Source: Siphonodentalium dalli (taxonomy: Eukaryota > Mollusca > Scaphopoda > Gadilida > Siphonodentaliidae). From it: DNA of 64,000 nucleotides. The notes under the pieces are model-generated. The model had not been told where the DNA came from, made no database searches, and worked only from the letters and a program-made list of their open reading frames with translations. Location of the stretch: the NCBI GenBank assembly GCA_032622095.1, contig CP136063.1, positions 269,383,426 to 269,447,425 of the forward strand, written 5' to 3'. The translations under genes and the position numbers were made by a program. Numbering within the stretch: position 1 is the stretch's first letter; every line of letters starts with the position of its first letter. This document shows, piece by piece, positions 25,901-39,900 of this stretch.

Positions 25901-28900
25901 TGTGATTAACCAATATGATTGCGTTGTGTTTTGTAAACAGAAGCAAAACTTCTGTAACACGAGCATGCTGTTTACGCAATCATCGTACACATTGAGGACA
26001 ATACACTATTCATGCGCTGATTACGTTTGCATATGAACAAAACTGTATATATTTTAATATTCCATCTGTTGGTGGCGATTTGACCACATATTAATATTTC
26101 TGCAACGAACACCGCCCGTGCCTTTAATTATTATAACCAATGCCATGTACTGATATACATATACATATAGCTAACAAAATTAACGACATTAGGTAGACTC
26201 TTGAAATAATCCGACCTTAGGGAGACATCTCGACACAGCTATATATATTTTAATATTCCATCTGTTGGTGGCGATTTGATCACATATGAATAGTTCTGCA
26301 ACGAACGCCGCCCGTGCCTTTAACTATTATAACCAATACCATGTAATGATATACATATACCTAACAACATGAAACGACATTCGGGAGACTCTTGAAATAA
26401 TCCGACCTTAGACAGACATCTCAATATATCATTTTCCATGCAACGTGCAGCTTCTGGGTATGGTGAGAGCATTTGGTATTAATAAAACAAACATCTTTTA
26501 TTGCTCATATTAAAGATATGGGCTGTCTTTGGCGGTGGGTATGCTGTTAAAATATTCATCTCTTTCAAAAACAGCCATAAACAGAAATAGTAAAATATAG
26601 GCAGAATGTTTTGTTATATCATACATAAATATGGCATAAACAGTATGTTATTGTCAATTGTTTTCACTTTGTTGTGCAAACAAAAGGAAAAAACCGTTAC
26701 GTTTCCTGACTTTTGTATAGATCCGGATATGGTAAGCATAAAGAGCGTTCTTTGTTACTATTGTTCATATATGGAAATAATGAAGAGCGTTTATATAATG
26801 TTTGTGTGATTAACCAATATGATTGCGTTGTGTTATGTAAACAGAAGCAAAACTTCTGTAACACGAGCATGCTGTTGTTTACGCAATCATCGTACACATT
26901 GAGGACAATACACTATTCACGCGCTGATTACGTTTGCATATGAACAAAACTGTAGATATTTTAATATTCCATCTGTTGGTGGCGATTTGACCACATATTA
27001 ATACTTCTGCAACGAACACCGCCCGTGCCTTTAATTATTATAACCAATGCCATGCATGTACTGATATACATATAGCTAACAAAATTAACGACATTATGGA
27101 GACTCTTGAAATAATCCGACCTTAGGGAGACATCTCGACAAAGCTATATATATTTTAATATTCCATCTGTTGGTGGCGATTTGATTACATATGAATAGTT
27201 CTGCAACGAACGCCGCCCGTGCCTTTAATTATTATAACCAATACCATCTAATGATATACATATACCTAACAACATGAAACGACATTCGGGAGACTCTTGA
27301 AATAATCCGACCTTAGACAGACATCTCAATATATCATTTTCCATGCAACGTGCAGCTTCTGGGTATGGTGAGAGCATTTGGTATTAATAAAAAACATCTT
27401 TTATTGCTCATATTATAGATACGGGCGATGTTGGCGGTGGGTATGCTGTTAAAATATTCATCTCCGTCAAAAACCGCCATAAACAGAAATAGTAAAATAT
27501 AGGCAGAATTTGTTGTTTTTTATATCATACAGAAATATGGCATAAACAGTATGTTATTGTCAATTGTTTTCACTTTGTTGTGCAAACTAAAGGAAAAAAC
27601 CGTTACGTTTCCTGACTTTTGTATAGATCCGGATATGGTAAGCATAAAGAGCGTTGTTTGTTACTATTTTTCTTATATGGAAGTAATGAAGAGCGTTTAT
27701 ATAATGTTTGTGTGATTAACCAATATGATTGCGTTGTGTTATGTAAACAGAAGCAAAACTTCGGTAACACGAGCATGCTGTTGTTTACGCAATCATCGTA
27801 CACATTGAGGACAATACACTATTCGTGCGCTGATTACGTTTGCATATGAACAAAACTGTACATATTTTAATATTCCATCTGTTGGTGGCGATTTGACCAC
27901 ATATTAATATTTCTGCAACGAACACCGCCCGTGCCTTTAATTATTATAACCAATGCCATGTACTGATATACATATACATATAGCTAACAACATTAACGAC
28001 ATTAGGGAGACTCTTGAAATAATCCGACCTTAGGGAGACATCTCAACAAAGCTATATATATTTTAATATTCCATCTGTTGGTGGCGATTTGATCACATAT
28101 GAATAGTTCTGCAACGAACGCCGCCCGTGCCTTTAACTATTATAACCAATACCATGTAATGATATACATATACCTAACAACATGAAACGACATTCGGGAG
28201 ACTCTTGAAATAATCCGACCTTAGGCAAACATCTCAATATATCATTTTCCATGCAACGTGCAGCTTCTGGGTATGGTGAGAGCATTTGGTATTAATAAAA
28301 CAAACATCTTTTATTGCTCATATTAAAGATATGGGCTGTCTTTGGCGGTGGGTATGCTGTTAAAATATTCATCTCCTTCAAAAACAGCCATAAACAGAAA
28401 TAGTAAAATATAGGCAGAATGTTTTGTTATATCATACAGAAATATGGCATAAACAGTATGTTATTGTCAATTGTTTTCACTTTGTTGTGCAAACAAAAGG
28501 AAAAAACCGTTACGTTTCCTTACTATTGTATAGATCCGGATATGGTAAGCATAAAGAGCGTTGTTTGTTACTATTTTTCTTATATGGAAATAATGAAGAG
28601 CGTTTATATAATGTTTGTGTGATTAACCAATATGATTGCGTTGTGTTATGTAAACAGAAGCAAAACTTCTGTAACACGAGCATGCTGTTGTTTACGCAAT
28701 CATCGTACACATTGAGGACAATACACTATTCGTGCGCTGATTACGTTTGCATATGAACAAAACTGTACATATTTTAATATTCCATCTGTTGGTGGCGATT
28801 TGACCACATATCAATATTTCTGCAACGAACACGGCCCGTGCCTTTAATTATTATAACCAATTCCATGTACTGATATACATATACATATAGCTAACAAAAT

Positions 28901-29416
28901 TAACGACATTAGGGAGACTCTTGAAATAATCCGACCTTAGGGAGACATCTCGACACAGCTATATATATTTTAATATTCCATCTGTTGGTGGCGATTTGAT
29001 CACATATGAATAGTTCTGCAACGAACGCCGCCCGTGCCTTTAATTATTATAACCAATACCATGTAATGATATACATATACCTAACAACATGAAAAGACAT
29101 TCGGGAGACTCTTGAAATAATCCGACCTTAGGCAAACATCTCAATATATCATTTTCCATGCAACGTGCAGCTTCTGGGTATGGTGAGAGCATTAGGTATT
29201 AATAAAAAAACATCTTTTATTGCTCATATTAAAGATACGGGCTGTCTTTGGCGGTGGGTATGCTGTTAAAATATTCAGCTCCGTCAAAAACCGCCATAAA
29301 CAGAAATAGTAAAATATAGGCAGAATTTGTTGTTATATCATACAGAAATATGGCATAAACAGTACGTTACGTTTCCTGACTTTTGTATAGATCCGGATAT
29401 GGTAAGCATAAAGAGC
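19931..29416 (+). repeat. Tandem array, 905-bp unit built from a MITE
   Basis: The phrase GATACGGGC, or a one-base variant, marks unit starts at 21,131, 22,032, 22,942, 23,800, 24,705, 25,611, 26,515, 27,418, 28,328 and 29,233. Spacings are 901-910 bases, except one of 858 caused by a deletion near 23,060. Rearranged partial units extend left to about 19,931. Each unit has three parts. Module A (~470 bp) runs from TTAAAGATACGGGCGG to CCGCCCGTGCCTTTAA and is homologous to the free MITEs at 17.9 and 62.2 kb. Modules B and C (~200-230 bp each) are related to each other: both start TTATTATAACCAAT(A/G)CCATGTA and carry GGGAGACTCTTGAAATAAT. No frame is conserved as a real protein. Confidence 0.92.
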
Positions 29417-30860
29417 ATATATTGAGATGTCTGTCTAAGGTCGGATTATTTCAAGAGTCTCCCGAATGTCGTTTCATGTTGTTAGGAATATGTATATCAT
29501 TACATGGTATTGGTTATAATAATTAAAGGCACGGGCGGCATTCGTTGCAGAACTATTCATATGTGATCAAATCGCCACCAACAGATGGAATATTAAAATA
29601 TATATAGCTTTGTCGAGATGTCTCCCTAAGGTCGGATTATTTCAAGAGTCTCCCTAATGTCGTTAATTTTGTTAGCTATATGTATATGTATATCAGGACA
29701 TGGCATGGGTTATAATAATTAAAGGCACGGGCGGTGTTCGTTGCAGAAATATTAATATGTGGTCAAATCGCCACCAACAGATGGAATATTAAAATATATA
29801 TAGCTTTGTCGAGATGTCTCCCTAAGGTCGGATTATTTCAAGAGTCTACCTAATGTCGTTAATTTTGTTAGCTATATGTATATGTATATCAGTACATGGC
29901 ATTGGTTATAATAATTAAAGGCACGGGCGGTGTTCGTTGCAGAAATATTAATATGTGGTCAAATCGCCACCAACAGATGGAATATTAAAATATATACAGT
30001 TTTGTTCATATGCAAACATAATCAGCGCATGAATAGTGTATTGTCCTCAATGTGTACGATGATTGCGTAAACAGCATGCTCGTGTTACAGAAGTTTTGCT
30101 TCTGTTTACATAACACAACGCAATCATATTGGTTAATCACACAAACATTATATAAACGCTCTTCATTATTTCCATATAAGAAAAATAGTAACAAACAACG
30201 CTCTTTATGCTTACCATATCCGGATCTATACAAAAGTCAGGAAACGTAACGGTTTTTTCCTTTTGTTTGCACAACAAAGTGAAAACAATTGACATTAACA
30301 TACTGTTTATGCCATATTTCTGTATGATATAACAACAAATTCTGCCTATATTTTACTATTTCTGTTTATGGCGGTTTTTGACGGAGATGAATATTTTAAC
30401 AGCATACCCACCGCCAACACCGCCCGTATCTATAATATGAGCAATAAAAGATGTTTTTTATTAATACCAAATGCTCTCACCATACCCAGAAGCTGCACGT
30501 TGCATGGAAAATGATATATTGAGATGTCTGTCTAAGGTCGGATTATTTCAAGAGTCTCCCGAATGTCGTTTCATGTTGTTAGGTATATGTATATCATTAC
30601 ATGGTATTGGTTATAATAATTAAAGGCACGGGCGGCATTCGTTGCAGAACTATTCACATGTGATCAAATCGCCACCAACAGATGGAATATTAAAATATAT
30701 ATAGCTTTGTCGAGATGTCTCCCTAAGGTCGGATTATTTCAAGAGTCTCCCTAATGTCGTTAATTTTGTTAGCTATATGTATATGTATATCAGTACATGG
30801 CATTGGTTATAATAATTAAAGGCACGGGCGGTGTTCGTTCAGAAGTATTAATATGTGGTC
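29417..30860 (-). repeat. Inverted segment of the 905-bp array
   Basis: At 29,416/29,417 a unit stops inside module A, just after AAGCATAAAGAGC, and continues at once with the reverse complement of module C (ATATTGAGATGTCTGTC). From there to the gap, modules C, B, an extra B, A, C and B run on the opposite strand. The two arms form a large imperfect inverted repeat. The segment is cut off by the run of N. Confidence 0.9.
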
Positions 30861-30960
30861 NNNNNNNNNNNNNNNNNNNNNNNNNNNNNNNNNNNNNNNN
30901 NNNNNNNNNNNNNNNNNNNNNNNNNNNNNNNNNNNNNNNNNNNNNNNNNNNNNNNNNNNN
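30861..30960. other. Assembly gap (100 N)
   Basis: Exactly 100 N bases separate the 905-bp array from an unrelated satellite. The round number suggests a placeholder of unknown true size, so the two arrays need not be adjacent in the genome. Confidence 0.98.
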
Positions 30961-33900
30961 TCCCATCTACATGTCAATGTCAACATTCATGACAAATTTC
31001 ATAATGATATGACAAAAGTAAGGACCTGTAGCCTGTGCCAAAGGATTTAGTCATGCAAAGAGTAAAATCCAAGATGGCTGCTGGCGGCCATGTCTTTTGA
31101 CCGAATGACCCCAAAAGGACTCGTTCCCATTTACATGTCAAGGTCAACAGCCATGACAAATTTCATGAAGATCCGACCAAAGCTACGACCTGTAGCCCGC
31201 GCCGAAGGATTTAGTCATGCAAAGGGTAAAATCCAAGATGGCTACTGGTGGCCATGTTTTTTGGCCTAACGACCCCAAAATAACTCGTTGCCATCTACAT
31301 GTCAATATTAACATCTATGACAAATTTCATGATAATCAGACGAACAGTACGACCTGTAGACCGCGCCAATCTATTTAATTTTGAAATCAAAGATGGCTGC
31401 CAGATGGCCAAATTACCCCAAAATGACTCATTCCCATCTACATGTCAATGTCAACATTCATGACAAATTTCATAATAATCTGACCAAAGTTAGGACCTGT
31501 AGCCTGTGCCAAATGATTTAGTCATGCAAAGAGTAAAATCCAAGATGGCTGCTGGCGGCCATGTCTTTTGACCGACTGACCCCAAAATGACTCGTTCCCA
31601 TTTACATGTCAAGGTCAACAGCCACGACAAATTTCATGAAGATCCGACCAAAGCTACGACCTGTAGCCCGCGCCAAAGGATTTAGTCATGCAAAGAGTAA
31701 AATCCAAGATGGCTACTGGTGGCCATGTTTTTTGGCCTAACGATCCCAAAATAACTCGTTCCCATCTACATGTCAATATTAACATCTATAACAAATTTCA
31801 TGATAATCAGACTGACAGTACGACTGTAGACTGCGCCAATCTATTTAATTTTGAAATCAAAGATGGCTGCCAGCAGCTAAGATTTTGGCCAAATTACCCC
31901 AAAATGACTCATTCCCATCTACATATCAATGTCAACATTCATGACAAATTTCATAATAATCTGACCAAAGTTAGGACCTGTAGCCTGTGCCAAATGATTT
32001 AGTCATGCAAAGAGTAAAATCCAAGATGGCTGCTGGCGGCCATGTCTTTTGACCGACTGACCCCAAAAGGACTCGTTCCCATTTACATGTCAAGGTCAAC
32101 AGCCATGACAAATTTCATGAAGATCCGACCAAAGCTACGACCTGTAGCCCGCGCCGAAGGATTTAGTCATGCAAAGAGTAAAATACAAGATGGCTACTGG
32201 TGGCCATGTTTTTTGGCCTAACGACCCCAAAATAACTCGTTGCCATCTACATGTCACTATTAACATCTATGACAAATTTCATGATAATCAGACGAACAGT
32301 ACGACCTGTAGACCGCGCCAATCTATTTAATTTTGAAGTCAAAGATGGCTGCCAGCGGCCATGTTTTTTAGCCAAATTACCCCAAAATGACTCATTCCCA
32401 TCTACATGTCAATGTCAACATTCATGACAAATTTCATAATAATCTGACCAAAGTTAGGACCTGTAGCCTGTGCCAAAGGATTTAGTCATGCAAAGATTAA
32501 AATCCAAGATGCTCATGAGTCATGACGGCCATGTTTTTTGGCCAAACTACCCCAAAATGACTCGTTCCCATCTGCCTGTCATTACAAACATCCATGACAA
32601 ATTTCATGATAATCAGACGAACAGTACGACCTGTAGACCGCGCCAATCTATTTAATTTTGAAATCAAAGATGGCTGCCAGCGGCCATGTTTTTTGCCAAA
32701 TTACCCCAAAATGACTCATTCCCATCTACATGTCAATGTCAACAGCCATGACAAATTTCATGAAGATCCGACCAAAGCTACGACATGTAGCCCGCGCCGA
32801 AGGATTTAGTCATGCAAAGAGTAAAATCCAAGATGGCTACTGGTGGCCATGTTTTTTGGCCTAACGACCCCAAAATAACTCGTTGCCATCTACGGCAAAC
32901 ATTAAACATCTATGTCAAATTTCATGATAATCAGACGAACAGTACGACCTGTAGACCGCGCCAATCTATTTAATTTTGAAATCAAAGATGGCTGCCAGCG
33001 GCCATGTTTTTTGGCCAAATTACCCCAAAATGACTCATTCCCATCTACATGTCAATGTCAACATTCAAGACAAATTTCATAATAATCTGACCAAAGTTAG
33101 GACCTGTAGCCTGTGCCAAATGATTTAGTCATGCAAAGAGTAAAATCCAAGATGGCTGCTGGCGGCCATGTCTTTTGACCGAATGACCCCAAAATGACTC
33201 GTTCCAATTTACATGTCAAGGTCAACGGCCACGACAAATTTCATGAAGAACCGACCAAAGCTACGACCTGTAGCCCGCGCCAAAGGATTTAGTCATGCAA
33301 AGAGTAAAATCCAAGATGGCTACTGGTGGCCATGTTTTTTGGCCTAACGATCCCAAAATAACTCGTTCCCATCTACATGTCAATTTTAACATCTATGACA
33401 AAATTTCATGATAATCAGACGGACAGTACGACCTGTAGACTGCGCCAATCTATTTAATTTTGAAAAAAGATCGCTGCCAGCAGCTAAGATTTTGGCCAAA
33501 TTACCCCAAAATGACTCATTCCCATCTACATATCAATGTCAACATTCATGACAAATTTCATAATAATCTGACCAAAGATAGGACATGTAGCCTGTGCCAA
33601 AGGATTTAGTCATGCAAAGAGTAAAATCCAAGATGGTTGCTGGCGGCCATGTCTTTTGACCGAATGACCCCAAAAGGACTCGTTCCCATTTACATGTCAA
33701 GGTTAACGGCCATGACAAATTTCATGAAGATCCGACCAAAGCTACGACCTGTAGCCCGCGCCGAAGGATTTAGTCATGCAAAGAGTAAAATCCAAGATGG
33801 CTACTGGTGGCCATGTTTTTTGGCCTAACGACCCCAAAATAACTCGTTGCCATCTACATGTCACTATTAACATATATGACAAATGTCATGATAATCAGAC

Positions 33901-36900
33901 GAACAGTACGACCTGTAGACCGCGCCAATCTATTTAATTTTGAAATCAAAGATGGCTGCCAGCGGCCATGTTTTTTGGCCAAATTACCCCAAAATGACTC
34001 ATTCCCATCTACATGTCAATGTCAACATTCATGACAAATTTCATAATGATATGACAAAAGTAAGGACCTGTAGCCTGTGCCAAAGGATTTAGTCATGCAA
34101 AGAGTAAAATCCAAGATGGCTGCTGGCGGCCATGTCTTTTGACCGAATGACCCCAAAAGGACTCGTTCCCATTTACATGTCAAGGTCAACAGCCATGACA
34201 AAGTTCATGAAGATCCGACCAAAGCTACGACCTGTAGACCGCGCCAAATGATTTAGTCATGCAAAGATTAAAATCCAAGATTCTCATGAGTCATGACGGC
34301 CATGTTTTTTGGCCGAACTACCCCAAAGTGACTCGTTCCCATCTTCCTGTCATTATTAACATCCATGACAAATTTCATGATAATCAGACGAACAGTACGA
34401 CCTGTAGACCGCGCCAAATGATTTAGTCATGCAAAGATTAAAATCCAAGATGCTCATGACGGCCATGTTTTTTGGCCAAACTACCCCAAAATGACTCGTT
34501 CCCATCTGCCTGTCATTATTAACATACATGACAAATTTCATGATAATCAGATGAACAGTACGACCTGTAGACCGCGCCAATCTATTTAATTTTGAAAGCA
34601 AAGATGGCTGCCAGCGGCCACGTTTTTCGGCCAAATGACCCCAAAATGACTCATTCCCATCTACATGTCAATGTCAACATTCATGACAAATTTCATAATG
34701 ATATGACAAAAGTAAGGACCTGTAGCCTGTGCCAAAGGATTTAGTCATGCAAAGAGTAAAATCCAAGATGGCTGATGGCGGCCATGTCTTTTGACCGAAT
34801 GACCCCAAAAGGACTCGTTCCCATTTACATGTCAAGGTCAACAGCCATGACAAATTTCATGAAGATCCGACCAAAGCTACGACCTGTAGCCCGCGCCGAA
34901 GGATTTAGTCATTCAAAGAGTAAAATCCAAGATGGCTACTGGTGGCCATGTTTTTGGCCTAACGACCCCAAAATAACTCGTTGCCATTTACATGTCAATA
35001 TTAACATCTATGACAAATTTCATGATAATCAGAAGAACAGTACGACCTGTAGACCGCGCCAATCTATTTAATTTTGAAATCAAAGATGGCTGCCAGCGGC
35101 CATGTTTTTTTGCCAAATTACCCCAAAATGACTCATTCCCATCTACATGTCAATGTCAACATTCATGACAAATTTCATAATAATCTGACAAAAGTTAGGA
35201 CCTGTAGCCTGTGCCAAATGATTTAGTCATGCAAAGAGTAAAATCCAAGATGGCTGCTGGTGGCCATGTCTTTTGACCGAATGACCCCAAAATGACTCGT
35301 TCCCATTTACATGTCAAGGTCAACAGCCACGACAAATTTCATGAAGATCCGACCAAAGCTACGACCTGTAGCCCGCGCCAAAGGATTTAGTCATGCAAAG
35401 AGTAAAATCCAAGATGGCTACTGAGGCCATGTTTTTTGGCCTAACGATCCCAAAATAACTCGGAGCCATCTACATGTCAATATTAACATCTATGACATAT
35501 TTCATGATAATCAGACGGACAGTAAGACCTGTAGACTGCGCCAATCTATTTAATTTTGAAATCAAAGATGGCTGCCAGCAGCTAAAATTTTGGCAAAATT
35601 ACCCCAAAATGACTCATTCCCATCTACATATCAATGTCAACATTCATGACAAATTTCATAATAATCTGACCAAAGTTAGGACCTGTAGCCTGTGCCAAAG
35701 GATTTAGTCATGCAAAGAGTAAAATCCAAGATGGTTGCTGGCGGCCATGTCTTTTGACCGAATGACCACAAAAGGACTCGTTCCCATTTACATGTCAAGG
35801 TCAACAGCCATGACAAATTTCATGAAGATCCGACCAAAGCTACGACCTGTAGCCCGCGCCGAAGGATTTAGTCATGCAAAGAGTAAAATACAAGATGGCT
35901 ACTGGTGGCCATGTTTTTTGGCCTAACGACCCCAAAATAACTCGTTGCCATCTACATGTCACTATTAACATCTATGACAAATTTCATGATAATCAGACGA
36001 ACAGTACGACCTGTAGACCGCGCCAATCTTTTTAATTTTGAAGTCAAAGATGGCTGCCAGCGGCCATGTTTTTTAGCCAAATTACCCCAAAATGACTCAT
36101 TCCCATCTACATGTCAGTGTCAACATTCATGACAAATTTCATAATAATCTGACCAAAGTTAGGACCAGTAGCCTGTGCCAGAGGATTTAGTCATGCAAAG
36201 ATTAAAATCCAAGATGCTCATGAGTCATGACGGCCATGTTTTTTGGCCAAACTACCCCAAAATGACTCGTTCCCATCTGCCTGTCATTACTAACATCCAT
36301 GACAAATTTCATGATAATCAGACGAACAGTACGACCTGTAGACCGCGCCAATCTATTTAATTTTGAAGTCAAAGATGGCTGCCAGCGGCCATGTTTTTTA
36401 GCCAAATTACACCAAAATGACTCATTCCCATCTACATGTCAATGTCAACATTCATGACAAATTTCATAATAATCTGACCAAAGTTAGGACCTGTAGCCTG
36501 TGCCAAAGGATTTAGTCATGCAAAGATTAAAATCCAAGATGCTCATGAGTCATGACGGCCATGTTTTTTGGCCAAACTACCCCAAAATGACTCGTTCCCA
36601 TCTGCCTGTCATTACTAACATCCATGACAAATTTCATGATAATCAGACGAACAGTACGACCTGTAGACCGCGCCAATCTATTTAATTTTGAAATCAAAGA
36701 TGGCTGCCAGCGGCCATGTTTTTTAGCCAAATGACCCCAAAATGACTCATTCCCCATTTGCATGTCAATCTCAACATTCGTGACAAATTTCATAATGATC
36801 TGACCAAAGTAAGGACCTGTAGCCTGTGCCAAATGATTTAGTCATGCAAAGAGTAAAATCCAAGATGGCTGCTGGCGGCCATGTCTTTTGACCGAATGAT

Positions 36901-39900
36901 CCCAAAAAGACTCGTTCCCATTTACATGTCAAGGTCAACAGCCATGACAAATTTCATGAAGATCCGACCAAAGCTACGACCTGTAGCCCGCGCCAAAGGA
37001 TTTAGTCATGCAAAGATTAAAATCCAAGATGCTCATGAGTCATGACGGCCATGTTTTTTGGTCAAACTACCCCAAAGTGACTCGTTCCCATCTGCCTGTC
37101 ATTATTAACATCCATGACAAATTTCATGATAATCAGACGAACAGTACGACCTGTAGACCGCGCCAATCTATTTAATTTTGAAATCAAAGATGGCTGCCAG
37201 CGGCCATGTTTTTTAGCCAAATGACCCCACAATGACTCATTCCCCATCTACATGTCCATGTCAACATTCACGACAAGTTTCATAATAATCTGACCAAAGT
37301 TAGGACCTGTAGCCTGTGCCAAAGGATTTAGTCATGCAAAGAGTAAAATCCAAGATGGCTGCTGGCGGCCATGTCTTTTGACCGAATGACCCCAAAAGGA
37401 CTCGTTCCCATTTAGATGTCAAGGTCAACAGCCATGACAAATTTCATGAAGATCCGACCAAAGCTACGACCTGTAGCCCGCGCCAAATGATTTAGTCATG
37501 CAAAGATTAAAATCCAAGATGCTCATGACGACCATGTTTTTTGGCCAAACTACCCCAAAATGACTCGTTCCCATCTGCCTGTCATTATTAACATACATGA
37601 CAAATTTCATGATAATCAGACGAACAGTACGACCTGTAGACCGCGCCAATCTATTTAATTTTGAAAGCAAAGATGGCTGCCAGCGACCACGTTTTTTGGC
37701 CAAATGACCCCAAAATGACTCATTCCCATCTACATGTCAATGTCAACATTCATGACAAATTTCATAATGATATGACAAAAGTAAGGACCTGTAGCCTGTG
37801 CCAAAGGATTTAGTCATGCAAAGAGTAAAATCCAAGATGGCTGCTGGCGGCCATGTCTTTTGACCGAATGACCCCAAAAGGACTCGTTCCCATTTACATG
37901 TCAAGATCAACAGCCATGTCAAATTTCATGAAGATCCGACCAAAGCTACGACCTGTAGCCCGCGCCGAAGGATTTAGTCATGCAAAGAGTAAAATCCAAG
38001 ATGGCTACTGGTGGCCATGTTTTTTGGCCTAACGATTCCAAAATAACTCGTTCCCATCTACATGTCAATATTAACATCTATGACAAATTTCATGATAATC
38101 AGAAGGACAGTACGACCTGTAGACTGCGCCAATCTATTTAATTTTGAAATCAAAGATGGCTGCCAGCAGCTGAGATTTTGGCCAAATTACCCCAAAATGA
38201 CTCATTCCCATCTACATATCAATGTCAATATTCAAGACAAATTTCATAATAATCTGACCAAAGTTAGGACCTGTAGCCTGTGCCAAAGGATTTAGTCATG
38301 CAAAGAGTAAAATCCAAGATGGTTGCTGGCGGCCATGTCTTTTGACCGAATGACCCCAAAAGGACTCGTTCCCATTTACATGTCAAGGTCAACAGCCATG
38401 ACAAATTTCATGAAGATCCGACCAAAGCTACGACCTGTAGCCCGCGCCGAAGGATTTAGTCATGCAAAGAGTAAAATACAATATGGCTACTGGTGGCCAT
38501 GTTTTTTGGCCTAACGACCCCAAAATAACTCGTTGCCATCTACATGTCACTATTAACATCTATGACAAATTTCATGATAATCAGACGAACAGTACGACTT
38601 GTAGACCGCGCCAATCTATTTAATTTTGAAGTCAAAGATGGCTGCCAGCGGCCATGTTTTTTAGCCAAATTACCCCAAAATGACTCATTCCCATCTACAT
38701 GTCAGTGTCAACATTCATGACAAATTTCATAATAATCTGACCAAAGTTAGGACCTGTAGCCTGTGCCAGAGGATTTAGTCATGCAAAGATTAAAATCCAA
38801 GATGCTCATGAGTCATGACGGCCATGTTTTTTGGCCAAACTACCCCAAAATGACTCGTTCCCATCTGACTGTCATTACTAACATCCATGACAAATTTCAT
38901 GATAATCAGACGAACAGTACGACCTGTAGACCGCGCCAATCTATTTAATTTTGAAGTCAAAGATGGCTGCCAGCGGCCATGTTTTTTAGCCAAATTACAC
39001 CAAAATGACTCATTCCCATCTACATGTCAATGTCAACATTCATGACAAATTTCATAATAATCTGACCAAAGTTAGGACCTGTAGCCTGTGCCAAAGGATT
39101 TAGTCATGCAAAGATTAAAATCCAAGATGCTCATGAGTCATGACGGCCATGTTTTTTGGCCAAACTACCCCAAAATGACTCGTTCCCATCTGCCTGTCAT
39201 TACTAACATCCATGACAAATTTCATGATAATCAGACGAACAGTACGACCTGTAGACCGCGCCAATCTATTTAATTTTGAAATCAAAGATGGCTGCCAGCG
39301 GCCATGTTTTTTAGCCAAATGACCCCAAAATGACTCATTCCCCATTTGCATGTCAATCTCAACATTCGTGACAAATTTCATAATGATCTGACCAAAGTAA
39401 GGACCTGTAGCCTGTGCCAAATGATTTAGTCATGCAAAGAGTAAAATCCAAGATGGCTGCTGGCGGCCATGTCTTTTGACCGAATGATCCCAAAAAGACT
39501 CGTTCCCATTTACATGTCAAGGTCAACAGCCATGACAAATTTCATGAAGATCCGACCAAAGCTACGACCTGTAGCCCGCGCCAAAGGATTTAGTCATGCA
39601 AAGATTAAAATCCAAGATGCTCATGAGTCATGACGGCCATGTTTTTTGGTCAAACTACCCCAAAGTGACTCGTTCCCATCTGCCTGTCATTATTAACATC
39701 CATGACAAATTTCATGATAATCAGACGAACAGTACGACCTGTAGACCGCGCCAATCTATTTAATTTTGAAATCAAAGATGGCTGCCAGCGGCCATGTTTT
39801 TTAGCCAAATGACCCCACAATGACTCATTCCCCATCTACATGTCCATGTCAACATTCACGACAAGTTTCATAATAATCTGACCAAAGTTAGGACCTGTAG

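Noticed and set aside
21328-30249. Repeated open frames of about 66 and 76 codons on opposite strands, once per 905-bp unit
   Set aside because: They overlap each other on both strands, lack any domain, start and stop with the repeat period, and accumulate changes without respect to codon position. They are by-products of the satellite.
30797-31050. Open frames that run through the run of N
   Set aside because: They only bridge an assembly gap between two unrelated repeats.
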